This document shows, piece after piece, positions 1 to 8,557 of a stretch of DNA of 64,000 nucleotides. The notes under the pieces are model-generated. The model did not search any database, was not told where the DNA came from, and worked only from the letters and a program-made list of their open reading frames with translations. The stretch is from Pseudomonas putida (GTDB lineage Bacteria; Pseudomonadota; Gammaproteobacteria; Pseudomonadales; Pseudomonadaceae): assembly GCF_028682175.1 (NCBI RefSeq), contig NZ_JANHKS010000001.1:1-64000 (forward strand), written 5' to 3'. The stretch's first letter is position 1; each line of letters starts with the position of its first letter. The translations under genes and the position numbers were made by a program.

Positions 1-424
1 TACGGGACGGTGGCGTGCTTTAGATTTTGATCTGGCTTTTGATCTTCATGCGCGATGACACAGGCGCCGCAGAATGCGACGTCAAGGCGCCAGGCCGAGC
101 GCAGGCGTCGTGGAGGGGGATGAGCGGCAGGGATGCCGCGAAAGCCGTGCGGGCCATGGATGGCCCATCATGGCGTGCCCCCGGAACGACGCCGGTGTCG
201 AGGGAAGTCCGAAGGACCCCAGCCTGTCGCAGGGCTTTTTTGGTTACTTTTTCAGCTCTTGGAAAAAGTGACCCGCCGTAAGGGCGGAAGGAGCATCCCG
301 CACCACCCGAGATACCGGATATACACCCGATCCCCAAGTCACACAAAAGACGCAGAGCGTCACCCAAGGCATTCCCACGCAGAGCGTGGGAACGATCAGA
401 TCAGAGAAACTCCAGAGAGCGAGA
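1..424. other. Intergenic stretch with two dispersed-repeat hairpins and no supported gene
   Basis: Open frames here are short, overlap on both strands and show no recognisable protein, so I call none. Two palindromes stand out. At 242-273 an imperfect inverted repeat has arms resembling GGTTACTTTTTC and GGAAAAAGTGACC. At 372-392 there is a perfect one, TTCCCACGC-AGA-GCGTGGGAA. Both resemble sequences dispersed in Pseudomonas genomes as I remember them. The second lies 33 bases past the stop codon of the minus-strand L,D-transpeptidase gene and could act as its terminator, although no clear T run follows it on that strand. Confidence 0.5.
372..392. repeat. Perfect 9-bp inverted repeat, possible terminator
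   Basis: TTCCCACGC and GCGTGGGAA are separated by AGA, giving a perfect stem-loop just beyond the end of the minus-strand L,D-transpeptidase gene. A related smaller hairpin, GACGC-AGA-GCGTC, lies a little upstream around 350-362. Confidence 0.55.
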
Positions 425-1393
425 CTACTGCAGGGTAACAGGCGCCCCGCCGACAACAGGAGCCGCATTCCCCGGCACCGCGATCTCGACCGGCATGCCG
501 TCCTCGGCAGCCACCACATCCCGCACCTCATCCCAATTGATCCGCAGACTATTGGCCAGATCCTCACGCTTGAGCAGCGCATTGATCACCGCCGTATGCT
601 TGTCCACCACCGAAGGATTGCCACTCTCGTCCAGCGGCGTATGCGCCTCGAGATAGACCTTGCCACCGCTCACACCAAACTTGTACGGCTCGGAAATGAT
701 CCGCACAGGCGTGCCGACCGGCACCATCCCCGCCATCTCAAGCACGTTGTTGTTGTACATGCGGAAGCACCCGTGGCTGGTACGCATGCCAATACCGAAC
801 TTCTTGTTCGAACCGTGGATCAGGTAACCCGGGATACCCAGGCCGAACTTGAACGGCCCCAGCGGGTTATCCGGGCCGGCCGGCACCACGTTAGGCAGGA
901 TATCGCCGTCGGCCGCGTGCTCGGCCTTGACCGATGCCGGTGGCGTCCAGGTCGGGTTAGGGGTCTTGGCGGTCACCTTGGTGGTGGAGATCGGCGACCC
1001 CCAGCCCTCGCGGCCGATACCCAGCGGGAAGGTGTACACCACGTTCTTGCCCTTCGGGTAGTAGTACAGACGGTACTCGGCCAGGTTGATGACGATGCCT
1101 TCACGCGGGCCTGGCGGCAGGATGAAACGGGTTGGCAGGATCACCTGGGTGCCCGCACCCGGCAGCCAGGCGTCGACGCCCGGGTTGGCGGCGATCATTT
1201 CCAGATAGCCCAGGTCGTACTTGGTGCCCAGGTCCGCGAAGGTGTCTTCGTATTTGGCGGTGACGGTCTGCACCTGGCCGATGATGTCCTCGCCGGGAGG
1301 AGGCAACGGGAACTCCAGGGCGGAGATAGGGCCGGCCGCACACAGTGCAGCAAGCGACAGACAGCGGGCGAAAGCTGGAATGCGCGACAACAT
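425..1393 (-). CDS. L,D-transpeptidase (YkuD family) with LysM domain
   Basis: This 322-residue protein is a periplasmic peptidoglycan cross-linking or lipoprotein-attaching L,D-transpeptidase of the ErfK/YbiS/YcfS type. A Sec signal peptide (about residues 1-25, ending GPISA) is followed by a LysM-like segment (about 40-90, with NPGVDAWLPGAGTQVILP) and the YkuD catalytic domain (about 95-230). The catalytic motif is clear: HGSNKKFGIGMRTSHGCFRM, in which Cys209 is the expected nucleophile and the His and Arg are conserved. An AAGGA Shine-Dalgarno sequence sits about 9 bases before the ATG. The C-terminal tail past the catalytic domain is typical of the family. The family call is secure, but which of the several Pseudomonas paralogues this is cannot be told. 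Confidence 0.93.
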   Translation of the reverse strand: MLSRIPAFARCLSLAALCAAGPISALEFPLPPPGEDIIGQVQTVTAKYEDTFADLGTKYDLGYLEMIAANPGVDAWLPGAGTQVILPTRFILPPGPREGIVINLAEYRLYYYPKGKNVVYTFPLGIGREGWGSPISTTKVTAKTPNPTWTPPASVKAEHAADGDILPNVVPAGPDNPLGPFKFGLGIPGYLIHGSNKKFGIGMRTSHGCFRMYNNNVLEMAGMVPVGTPVRIISEPYKFGVSGGKVYLEAHTPLDESGNPSVVDKHTAVINALLKREDLANSLRINWDEVRDVVAAEDGMPVEIAVPGNAAPVVGGAPVTLQ

Positions 1394-1544
1394 CCGGGGA
1401 ATCCTTGGGTAACGGAAGGCTTGAATGGCCGAGATTGTACACGCCCGCCCGCCCCTTCGGGAGTAGGCACGACGGCTTGCAAGGCTGCACGTTCACCTGC
1501 GGTTCAGGTGACGTCGAATCAGGGGCTCGGCCAGGAGGAATATT

Positions 1545-1838
1545 TCAGACCGTCTGGTCCAGTTCCGGCCAGATGGGCTGCCAGCCCCGGCGCTGGGCGT
1601 CGATGATCGCGCGGCACAGCGGGCACAGTCGCTCGTCGCTGTAGATCGCCTGCTCGACCGCCGACCAGCGCGGCTGGGCAGGCAGGAGCGAGCCGCACAG
1701 GGTGCGGTCGGCCGAACCGGCCAGTTCCAGTTGCCGGGCGGCCAGATGCACACGAACTTCCTGGCACGCGAACAGGTCGAGCTGCTCATCGGGCTCGATC
1801 AATTGGTAGGCAAACAGGGACCAGGCAGGACGGCGCAT
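1545..1838 (-). CDS. Small conserved hypothetical protein with CxxC motif
   Basis: This 97-residue soluble protein has no signal peptide or membrane segment. The ATG at 1838 has a GGAG ribosome-binding site 7-8 bases upstream. Near the C-terminus it carries ERLCPLCRAIIDAQRRGW, a single CxxC pair that could bind metal or be redox active, followed by a Trp-rich end. Acidic and hydrophobic residues dominate the N-terminal half. I do not recognise a named family. It stands alone between the L,D-transpeptidase and tesA, with gaps of about 150-170 bases on both sides. The other frames over this stretch lack a ribosome-binding site. Confidence 0.65.
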   Translation of the reverse strand: MRRPAWSLFAYQLIEPDEQLDLFACQEVRVHLAARQLELAGSADRTLCGSLLPAQPRWSAVEQAIYSDERLCPLCRAIIDAQRRGWQPIWPELDQTV

Positions 1839-2007
1839 CGGGGGCTCCAGATCGGGGGCGCAACCTTAGCCGAAAGCCCCGGTCCAGAAAAGGGCTGGAG
1901 GCCTTTATTTTTCGGGGTTGGGGTGTTTTCTGGGTTGGCTTGGGATTGCGACTGTGGTGCCCTTCGGGCCTGGTCGCGGGCAACAACGTAAGAATCCAGA
2001 GCCAACC

Positions 2008-2613
2008 CTAAAGCAACGCCTTCAACTGCGGCCAGACGTTATCCAGCAACCTGGGCTGCGCATTCGCCGCCGGGTGTAACCCATCCGCCTGGGTCAACTC
2101 AGGCACCCCGCCCACCCCTTCGAGCATGAACGGCACCAGCGCCACCTTCTTCTGCTCGGCCAGGTCCACATACACCTGCTTGAACGCCTGGGTGTACCGC
2201 GCGCCGTAGTTGGGCGGGATCTGCATGCCTAGCAAGAGCACCTTGGCACCGGCGGCGCGAGCGCTGTCGATCATCGACGCAAGATTTTGTTTCAATTGTT
2301 CAGGTGGCTGCCCACGCAGGCCGTCATTACCACCCAGTTCGAGGATCACCAGGTCCGGCTTGTGCTCGGAAAGCAGCGCCGGCAGCCGCGCCTGGCCGCC
2401 ACCACTGGTATCGCCGCTGACCGACGCATTGACCACTTTATCCTTGTAGCCCTGCTCTGCCAGGCGCTTTTCCAGCAGGCTGACCCAACCGACGCGGGTA
2501 TCCAGGCCGAAAGCCGCGCTGATACTATCCCCAACGATCAGCACCGTACCTGCTGTCGCTGCCTGACACACAAGCAGCAAACCCAGGCCAGCACTCAATA
2601 ACCACGCACGCAT
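2008..2613 (-). CDS. tesA: Arylesterase / lysophospholipase L1-like SGNH hydrolase (TesA)
   Basis: This 201-residue periplasmic SGNH-family esterase matches E. coli TesA (thioesterase I / lysophospholipase L1) in size and motifs. An N-terminal signal peptide (about 1-21, ending ATAG) leads to block I VGDSISAAFGL with nucleophile Ser30, block III GGND and the catalytic block V DGLHP. A frame open on this strand extends far upstream to 3573, but that extension is antisense to the ABC gene. I chose the ATG at 2613 because the signal peptide begins there; an ATG at 2625 would add four residues. The gene is divergent from the ybbA-like gene with start codons about 10 bases apart. This keeps the tesA-ybbA-ybbP neighbourhood known from enterobacteria. 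Confidence 0.93.
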   Translation of the reverse strand: MRAWLLSAGLGLLLVCQAATAGTVLIVGDSISAAFGLDTRVGWVSLLEKRLAEQGYKDKVVNASVSGDTSGGGQARLPALLSEHKPDLVILELGGNDGLRGQPPEQLKQNLASMIDSARAAGAKVLLLGMQIPPNYGARYTQAFKQVYVDLAEQKKVALVPFMLEGVGGVPELTQADGLHPAANAQPRLLDNVWPQLKALL

Positions 2614-2623
2614 CGGATTCTCC

Positions 2624-3307
2624 ATGAGCGAAAGTATTCTCAGTGCCCGGAACCTGAACAAAGTGGTCCCCAGCACCGAAGGTGACCTGACCATCCTGCA
2701 CGAACTCTCGCTGGAACTGAACAAGGGCGACACCCTGGCCATCGTCGGCGCCTCGGGCTCGGGCAAGTCGACCCTGCTGGGGCTGCTGGCAGGGCTGGAT
2801 CTGCCGAGCACAGGTTCGGTCACCCTTTCAGGGCGCAACCTCAGCGAGCTCGACGAAGACCAGCGCGCCCGCGTGCGCGCCGAACACGTAGGCTTCGTGT
2901 TCCAGTCGTTCCAGTTGCTCGACAGCCTCAATGCCCTGGAAAACGTCATGCTGCCCATGGAGCTGGAAGGCCGCAAAGACGCCCGCGAACAGGCCCGGCA
3001 CCTGCTGGAGCGGGTCGGACTGGGCCAGCGCCTGACCCACACCCCACGCCAGCTCTCTGGCGGCGAGCAGCAACGAGTGGCGATTGCCCGCGCCTTCGCC
3101 GCCGACCCCGACGTACTGTTCGCCGACGAACCCACCGGCAACCTCGACAGCCACACCGGCGAGCGCATCAGTGACCTGCTGTTCGAACTGAACCAGGAGC
3201 GCAACACCACGCTGGTGCTGGTCACCCATGATGAACGCCTGGCGCATCGCTGCCGGCGCTTGATCCGTCTTGAAGGTGGCCGTCTGGTCACCCCCATGGA
3301 GCCTTGA
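2624..3307 (+). CDS. ybbA: ABC transporter ATP-binding protein, YbbA/LolD type
   Basis: This 227-residue nucleotide-binding subunit belongs to the MacB/LolD/YbbA class, which works with FtsX-like permeases as mechanotransmission machines rather than classical importers. Walker A is GASGSGKST (Lys48), the signature is LSGGEQQRVAIARAF, Walker B is VLFADEPTGNLD, and the switch His lies in VTHDE. The stop codon overlaps the start of the permease gene (TGATG), so the two are translationally coupled. The transported substrate of YbbAP is not established. Proximity to tesA suggests envelope lipid or thioester-related work, but that is inference. Confidence 0.93.
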   Translation: MSESILSARNLNKVVPSTEGDLTILHELSLELNKGDTLAIVGASGSGKSTLLGLLAGLDLPSTGSVTLSGRNLSELDEDQRARVRAEHVGFVFQSFQLLDSLNALENVMLPMELEGRKDAREQARHLLERVGLGQRLTHTPRQLSGGEQQRVAIARAFAADPDVLFADEPTGNLDSHTGERISDLLFELNQERNTTLVLVTHDERLAHRCRRLIRLEGGRLVTPMEP

Positions 3308-5817
3308 TGGCACGCCTGCCGTTCGCCCGCCTGCTCAGCCTCGCCGCCCGCCAACTGATGCGTGATGCCCGCGCCGGCGAGCTGCGCGTGCTGTTTTTCG
3401 CACTCGTGGTCGCCGTGGCCGCCAGTACCGCCATTGGTTATTTCGGCTCGCGCCTGAACAGCGCCATGCTGCTGCGGGCCACGGAATTTCTGGGGGCGGA
3501 CCTGATCCTCAGTGGCTCCACGCCGGCCAAGCCCGAGCAGATCGAGGCCGGCAAGGCGCTCAGGCTGGACCACTCGCAGATCGTGATCTTTTCCAGCGTG
3601 GTCGCCACCGACAACGGCATCCAGCTGGCCAGCGTCAAGGCGGTGGATGCCGCCTACCCGCTCAGAGGCGAATTGAAAAGCGCCGATGCGCCTTACCAGC
3701 CCGAAACCAGCGGCGGCGAGCCCGGCCCCGGAGAGGCCTGGGCCGAAGCGCGAGTGCTGGTCGCCTTGAACCTCAAGGTCGGCGACAGCATCGACGTCGG
3801 CTCCACCAGCCTGAAACTCACCCGCGTGCTCACCTACGAGCCCGACCGCGCCGGCAACTTCTACAGCCTGACGCCCCGGGTGATGATCAACATGGCCGAC
3901 CTTGAAGCCACCAAGGTCGTGCAGCCGGGCAGCCGCGTCAGTTTCCGCGACCTGTGGCGCGGCACGCCGCAGGACCTGGCGGCGTATCGCAAGGCCATCG
4001 AGCCTGCACTTGCCGCCAACCAGAAGATCGACGACGCCCGTGACGGCAACCAGCAGATCGGCGGCGCGCTGGGCAAGGCCGAGCGGTACCTGAACATGGC
4101 GAGCCTGGTGGCAGTGTTGCTGGCCGGTGTGGCCGTGGCCCTGTCGGCGGCGCGCTTTGCGGTCCGCCGTTTCGACGCCAGTGCGCTGCTGCGCTGCCTG
4201 GGGCTGTCACGCAACGAGGCACTGGTGCTATTCAGCCTGCAACTGGCCATGCTCGGCATCGCCGCAAGCGTCACCGGCGCCCTGCTCGGCTGGTTTGCGC
4301 AACTGGGGCTGTTCTACTTGCTGGAAAACCTGCTTCCCGCCGCCGTACCACCTGGAGGCTGGCTGCCGGCAGTGGCAGGCATCGGTACGGGCCTTGTGGC
4401 GCTGGCCGGGTTTGCCCTGCCGCCACTGGCAGCGCTTGGGCGTGTGCCGCCACTGCGGGTATTGCGCCGCGACATGCTGCCGATCCCGGCCAGCAGCTGG
4501 CTGGTGTACGGCGCGGCGCTGCTGGCGCTGGGCCTGATCATGTGGCGCCTGAGCTTGGACCTGATCCTGACCTTCGCCCTGCTCGGCGGTGGCCTGGTCG
4601 CAGCGCTGATCCTGGGGGGCATTCTGCTGCTGGCGTTGCAAAGCCTGCGCCGCCTGCTGGCAGGCGCGTCACTGCCGTGGCGGCTGGGTCTGGGCCAGTT
4701 GCTGCGTCACCCCATGGCAGCTGCCGGGCAATCCCTGGCCTTTGGCCTGATCCTGCTGTCGATGGGGCTGATCGCCCTGCTGCGCGGCGAGTTGCTCGAT
4801 ACCTGGCAAAACCAGTTGCCGAAGGACGCCCCCAACTACTTCGCGCTGAATATCCTGCCCGCCGAGCGCGACAACTTCGGCGAGCGCATGAGCCGTCTTT
4901 CGACCCACGCCGCGCCGCTGTACCCGATGATTCCGGGAAGGCTGATGAGCATCAATGGCGAGCCGGTGACCAAGTTCGTCACCAAGGACTCCCGTGGTGA
5001 AAACGCCACCCAGCGCGACCTCAACCTGACCTGGGCGGCCAACCTGCCGGAAGGCAACACCATCACCGAGGGCCAATGGTGGAACGACCAACAGGCGCCG
5101 GCTGAAGGCATACCGGGCGTCTCGGTGGAAACCAAGCTGGCGAAAAGCCTGGAGATCAAGCTGGGGGACACCCTGAGTTTCGTGATCGGCGGCGCGACCC
5201 ACGAGGTCAAGGTCACGAGCCTGCGAGACATCAACTGGGACACCTTCCAGCCCAACTTCTTCATGATCTTCCAGCCCGGCACCCTCAAGGACGTGCCGAC
5301 CACCTACCTCACCAGCTTCTATCTGGCTCCCGGCAACGACCAGCAGATCGTCGAGCTGTCCCGCGCCTTCCCTGCCGTGACCATCCTGCAAGTGGAGGCG
5401 CTGCTGGAGCAACTGCGCAGCATCCTCGATCAGGTGACCCTGGCGGTGCAGTACGTGCTGTTGTTCGTGCTCGCCGCGGGCCTTGCGGTGTTGTTCTCCG
5501 GCTTGCAGGCCACGCTGGACGAACGCATCCGCCAGGGTGCATTGCTGCGGGCCCTGGGTGCCAACCGCGCCCTGCTGACCCGAGCCCGGCGCATCGAGTT
5601 CGGCCTGCTGGGTGCAGTCAGCGGCGTGCTGGCGGCACTGGGCTGCGAGCTGGTGAGTTTCGTGCTGTACCGCTACGCCTTTTCCCTGCAGTGGCATCCG
5701 CACCCCTGGCTGTTACTGTTGCCGCTGATCGGCGCGTTGCTGGTGGGCGCCGCAGGCGTGTTCGGCACTCGCCGCGCGCTCAACGCCAGCCCCTTGACGG
5801 TGCTGCGCGAAGGCTGA
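3307..5817 (+). CDS. ybbP: ABC transporter permease, YbbP type (FtsX-like, two repeats)
   Basis: This integral membrane protein of about 836 residues has an N-terminal transmembrane helix (about 20-45), a large periplasmic region and a first FtsX-like bundle (about 255-420). Further helices follow (about 400-500), then a second periplasmic domain and a C-terminal FtsX-like bundle (about 705-830, including AGLAVLFSGLQATLDERIRQGALLRALG-like sequence). This fits YbbP, the partner of YbbA. I use the ATG at 3307, which overlaps the TGA of the ATPase gene; a TTG one codon earlier is possible. A hairpin follows the stop. No substrate can be assigned. Confidence 0.92.
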   Translation: MARLPFARLLSLAARQLMRDARAGELRVLFFALVVAVAASTAIGYFGSRLNSAMLLRATEFLGADLILSGSTPAKPEQIEAGKALRLDHSQIVIFSSVVATDNGIQLASVKAVDAAYPLRGELKSADAPYQPETSGGEPGPGEAWAEARVLVALNLKVGDSIDVGSTSLKLTRVLTYEPDRAGNFYSLTPRVMINMADLEATKVVQPGSRVSFRDLWRGTPQDLAAYRKAIEPALAANQKIDDARDGNQQIGGALGKAERYLNMASLVAVLLAGVAVALSAARFAVRRFDASALLRCLGLSRNEALVLFSLQLAMLGIAASVTGALLGWFAQLGLFYLLENLLPAAVPPGGWLPAVAGIGTGLVALAGFALPPLAALGRVPPLRVLRRDMLPIPASSWLVYGAALLALGLIMWRLSLDLILTFALLGGGLVAALILGGILLLALQSLRRLLAGASLPWRLGLGQLLRHPMAAAGQSLAFGLILLSMGLIALLRGELLDTWQNQLPKDAPNYFALNILPAERDNFGERMSRLSTHAAPLYPMIPGRLMSINGEPVTKFVTKDSRGENATQRDLNLTWAANLPEGNTITEGQWWNDQQAPAEGIPGVSVETKLAKSLEIKLGDTLSFVIGGATHEVKVTSLRDINWDTFQPNFFMIFQPGTLKDVPTTYLTSFYLAPGNDQQIVELSRAFPAVTILQVEALLEQLRSILDQVTLAVQYVLLFVLAAGLAVLFSGLQATLDERIRQGALLRALGANRALLTRARRIEFGLLGAVSGVLAALGCELVSFVLYRYAFSLQWHPHPWLLLLPLIGALLVGAAGVFGTRRALNASPLTVLREG

Positions 5818-5833
5818 GGAGGCTTGACCCTGA

Positions 5834-5862
5834 CGATGCCGACAGCAAAGATGTCGGCATCG
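5834..5862 (+). terminator. Hairpin after ybbP, possible terminator
   Basis: CGATGCCGACA and TGTCGGCATCG form a perfect 11-bp stem with a 7-base loop, 17 bases after the ybbP stop codon and before greB. No run of T follows, so it may terminate poorly or instead protect the 3' end of the mRNA. Confidence 0.5.
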
Positions 5863-5897
5863 TGCATGGAGCACTCCCTTCACCACCGAGAAGTCCT

Positions 5898-6377
5898 TTG
5901 AGCACCAACATCTGTACCCGTGAAGGCCACACCGCCCTCAAGCAAGAACTCGATCACCTGTGGCGCGTCTACCGTCCGGAAATCACCCAGAAGGTCGCAT
6001 GGGCGGCTTCCCTGGGCGATCGCAGCGAGAACGCGGACTACCAGTACAACAAGAAGCTCTTGCGCGAAATCGACCGCCGCGTGCGCTACCTGCGCAAGCG
6101 TCTGGAAGACATGCGCGTGGTCGATTACGCCCCGGAACAGGAAGGCCGGGTGTTCTTCGGTGCGTGGGTCGAGATCGAAAATGAAGACGGCCAAACCAAG
6201 CGCTTTCGCATCGTCGGCTACGACGAAATCTATGGCCGCATGGACTACATCTCCATCGACTCGCCCATGGCCCGCGCCCTGCTGAAAAAGCAGGTGGACG
6301 AGGAATTCTCGGTGCAGACGCCGACCGGAGAGGCACTCTGGTACGTGCTGAGCATCACCTACGAAAAACCCGCTTGA
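5898..6377 (+). CDS. greB: Transcription elongation factor GreB
   Basis: GreB enters the secondary channel of RNA polymerase and stimulates cleavage of backtracked transcripts. The protein of 159 residues has the usual length. It starts MSTNICTREGHTALKQEL and contains the coiled-coil tip residues (GDRSENADYQYNKK) with the acidic pair typical of Gre factors, followed by the C-terminal FKBP-like domain ending in ITYEKP. The start must be the TTG at 5898. The frame stays open further upstream but crosses the ybbP end and the hairpin, and a GAG-rich ribosome-binding site precedes the TTG. The gene is probably transcribed on its own. Confidence 0.95.
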   Translation: MSTNICTREGHTALKQELDHLWRVYRPEITQKVAWAASLGDRSENADYQYNKKLLREIDRRVRYLRKRLEDMRVVDYAPEQEGRVFFGAWVEIENEDGQTKRFRIVGYDEIYGRMDYISIDSPMARALLKKQVDEEFSVQTPTGEALWYVLSITYEKPA

Positions 6378-6382
6378 AATTG

Positions 6383-6408
6383 AACGCCGCCAGTCGACGC
6401 GCGGCGTT
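6383..6408. repeat. Hairpin between greB and the iclR-type gene
   Basis: AACGCCGC and GCGGCGTT are separated by 10 bases, only 6 bases after the greB stop and upstream of the ribosome-binding site of the next gene. There is no T tract. It could be a weak terminator or a leader hairpin. Confidence 0.4.
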
Positions 6409-6423
6409 ACCGAGGAGCAATTG

Positions 6424-7116
6424 ATGGTCAAGACCAAACCGCGTCCCGCCGTGAACGGGGTGGCATCCGCCGACAGAGTGCTGACCGTGCTGACGGCTTT
6501 CCGCACCGGCGATACCGCACTGACCCTGGTGGAACTGGCCGAGCGCACCGACCTGATCAAGAGCACGATCATGCGGCTGATGGTTTCGCTGGAGACGTTC
6601 GGATTCGTCAATCGCCTGGCGGACGGTCGCTACACCCTGGCCAGTGAAGTGATGCGCCTGAACGCGGTGTATCAGGAGTCGCTGGACCTCGAAAAACACG
6701 TCCTGCCACGCCTGCACCGGCTGTGCGACGAAACCGGAGAAACCGCCTCGTTCTACGTGCGCCACGGCGCCTACCGCATGTGCCAGTACCGGGTGAACTC
6801 CCCGCACCGTCTGCGCCTGCACCTGCAGCCCGGCGACATCCGCCCCATGGACGGCGCCGCCAGTGCCGAGGCGCTGCGTTGCAGCTTCGCACGGGCCGCC
6901 GAGCATCCCGAACCCTTCTATTCGGCAGGCATCACAGACCCTCACTCGGCGTCCATGGCCATGCCGATCTTCGGTGCGCAGCAGGAGTTGATGGGTGCGA
7001 TCGTGGTGTCCGGACCTGCCGGCCGTCTGAACGCCGAGCGAGCCGACTCGCTGCGGGCGGTGTTCATGGAAGTGGCAGAAGATCTGACGCGCAGCCTGGG
7101 TGGGCGGATCCAGTAA
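6424..7116 (+). CDS. IclR-family transcriptional regulator
   Basis: This 230-residue DNA-binding regulator has an N-terminal winged helix-turn-helix (about residues 10-70, LVELAERTDLIKSTIMRLMVSLE) and a C-terminal GAF-like effector domain with the pattern GETASFYVRHG and a final conserved region MAMPIFGAQQELMGAIVVSGP. The ATG at 6424 is preceded by GGAG at a 7-base gap; the TTG at 6421 is less likely. The gene converges on the MFS and dehydrogenase genes and sits beside a hydroxyacid/lactone catabolic cluster, so it probably controls that cluster. The likely target is the divergent promoter region at 9536-9746. The effector is unknown. Confidence 0.9.
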   Translation: MVKTKPRPAVNGVASADRVLTVLTAFRTGDTALTLVELAERTDLIKSTIMRLMVSLETFGFVNRLADGRYTLASEVMRLNAVYQESLDLEKHVLPRLHRLCDETGETASFYVRHGAYRMCQYRVNSPHRLRLHLQPGDIRPMDGAASAEALRCSFARAAEHPEPFYSAGITDPHSASMAMPIFGAQQELMGAIVVSGPAGRLNAERADSLRAVFMEVAEDLTRSLGGRIQ

Positions 7117-7156
7117 GGATCCCCCGCCCAGCCTGGCCAGTGGCGAGAAGAAACGG

Positions 7157-8482
7157 TCAGCCGACGCTGGCCGGGTTGGCGCCCTGAGCCTGATTGCGCT
7201 GATGCTTGCGGCCCAGCACCAGCACCATGGTGCCGGCGGCCAGGTTCAGCAAGGCCAGCGGAATCAGCGCCAGGGCGTAGCTGCCGGTGGCGCCATGAAT
7301 CGCGCCGTAGACGTTGACCATCAGGCCGCCGCCAAACAGGTTGGCCCAGGCGCCGATCACCGCCAGCCCCGCCGCCGCCGTGCTGCTGGACATCCAGCTC
7401 GACGCCAGCGCCCAGAACGGCCCCTTCATCGAATACGCACCGATCAACACCATCGACAGCAGCACCACGGTGGCGACCAGCGATGAGGTCACCAGCGCCA
7501 GCAGCAGACCTGCCGCGATCAGGAACAGCGTGGCTGCAGTGTGCCAGCGCCGCTCGTTGCGACGGTCGGAACTGCGCCCCCACAGGATCATGAACAACGA
7601 CGCCAGACCATAAGGAATCGCGTTGATCAGGCCGATCTGCAGGCTGTCCAGATGGAAGGTCTTGAGCAGTTGCGGCGCCCACACGCTCATGGTGCTGCCG
7701 GCCGCCGACGCGCCGGTATAGATGAGCACCATCGCCCAGATGTCCTTGTGCTTGAGCAGTTGCCACAGCGAGATATGGCCGATCTGGGTTTTCTGCGCGC
7801 GCTCCTGGGCCAGCCGGTTCACCAGCCACTCGCGCTGATCGTCCGCCAGCCATTTGGCCTGGTCGGGGCGATCGGTCAGCACGAACAGGCAGGCGATCCC
7901 CAGGAGCACCGCCGGAATGCCTTCCAGAATGAACAGCCAGTGCCAGCCGCGCATGCCTAACATGCCGTCCAGCGTCAGCAGATAACCCGAGAGTGGCGAG
8001 CCGAGGAAGTTCGCCCCCGGAATCGCCACCATGAAGATCGCGACCATCCGCGCACGGTAGGCCGATGGCAACCAGTAGGTCAGGTACAGCAGCACGCCCG
8101 GGAAGAACCCCGCCTCGGCCGCACCCAGCAGAAACCGCATGATGTACAGCGAGTTCGCGCCTTCGACAAACGCGGTGCCGGCCGACACCAGCCCCCAGGT
8201 AATCATGATCCGCGCAATCCAGACCCGCGCGCCGAAACGCTGCAGCGCCAGGTTGCTCGGCACCTCGACCAGGAAGTACGACACGAAAAACAGGCTGCTG
8301 GCCAGACCGAACACCGCCGGGGTCAGGCCCAGGTCATGGTTCATCTGCAGCGAAGCCATGCCGATGTTGCCGCGATCGATGATCGCGATCAGGTAACACA
8401 CGATCAGGAACGGCAGCAGGCGCCACGCCACGCGGCGCATCGTTGCCTGCTCCAGTTCACTGACCTCTGCTTTCACATTCAT
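7157..8482 (-). CDS. MFS transporter, anion:cation symporter (ACS) family
   Basis: This 441-residue, 12-helix permease resembles the phthalate, D-galactonate or glucarate carriers of the ACS family. Recognisable signatures are RNIGMASLQMNHDLGL-like sequence after the first helix, the EVPSNLALQRFGARVWIARIM segment between helices 2 and 3, and the helix 4-5 segment RFLLGAAEAGFFPGVLLYLTYW. An AGGAG site precedes the ATG. It lies downstream of the D-2-hydroxyacid dehydrogenase gene on the same strand with a gap of 75 bases, so the two probably form one operon. The substrate is likely an organic acid such as an aldonate or hydroxyacid, judging from family and context. Confidence 0.9.
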   Translation of the reverse strand: MNVKAEVSELEQATMRRVAWRLLPFLIVCYLIAIIDRGNIGMASLQMNHDLGLTPAVFGLASSLFFVSYFLVEVPSNLALQRFGARVWIARIMITWGLVSAGTAFVEGANSLYIMRFLLGAAEAGFFPGVLLYLTYWLPSAYRARMVAIFMVAIPGANFLGSPLSGYLLTLDGMLGMRGWHWLFILEGIPAVLLGIACLFVLTDRPDQAKWLADDQREWLVNRLAQERAQKTQIGHISLWQLLKHKDIWAMVLIYTGASAAGSTMSVWAPQLLKTFHLDSLQIGLINAIPYGLASLFMILWGRSSDRRNERRWHTAATLFLIAAGLLLALVTSSLVATVVLLSMVLIGAYSMKGPFWALASSWMSSSTAAAGLAVIGAWANLFGGGLMVNVYGAIHGATGSYALALIPLALLNLAAGTMVLVLGRKHQRNQAQGANPASVG

Positions 8483-8557
8483 GGGGTTCTCCTGTGCTTA
8501 TTGTTGTGGAGATGACGCCGGCTTGCCAGCTCGCCGTCCCGGGACGGCGAGCTGCGT

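Noticed and set aside
386-1606. 406-codon plus-strand open frame over the L,D-transpeptidase gene
   Set aside because: It is antisense to a gene with clear signal peptide and catalytic motifs, and is Arg/His-rich as GC-rich shadow frames are.
2614-3573. Upstream extension of the tesA frame on the minus strand
   Set aside because: It is antisense to the YbbA gene and lacks family similarity; the signal peptide marks the true start at 2613.
4669-5703. 344-codon minus-strand frame opposite ybbP
   Set aside because: It is Gln/His-rich shadow coding opposite a well-supported permease.
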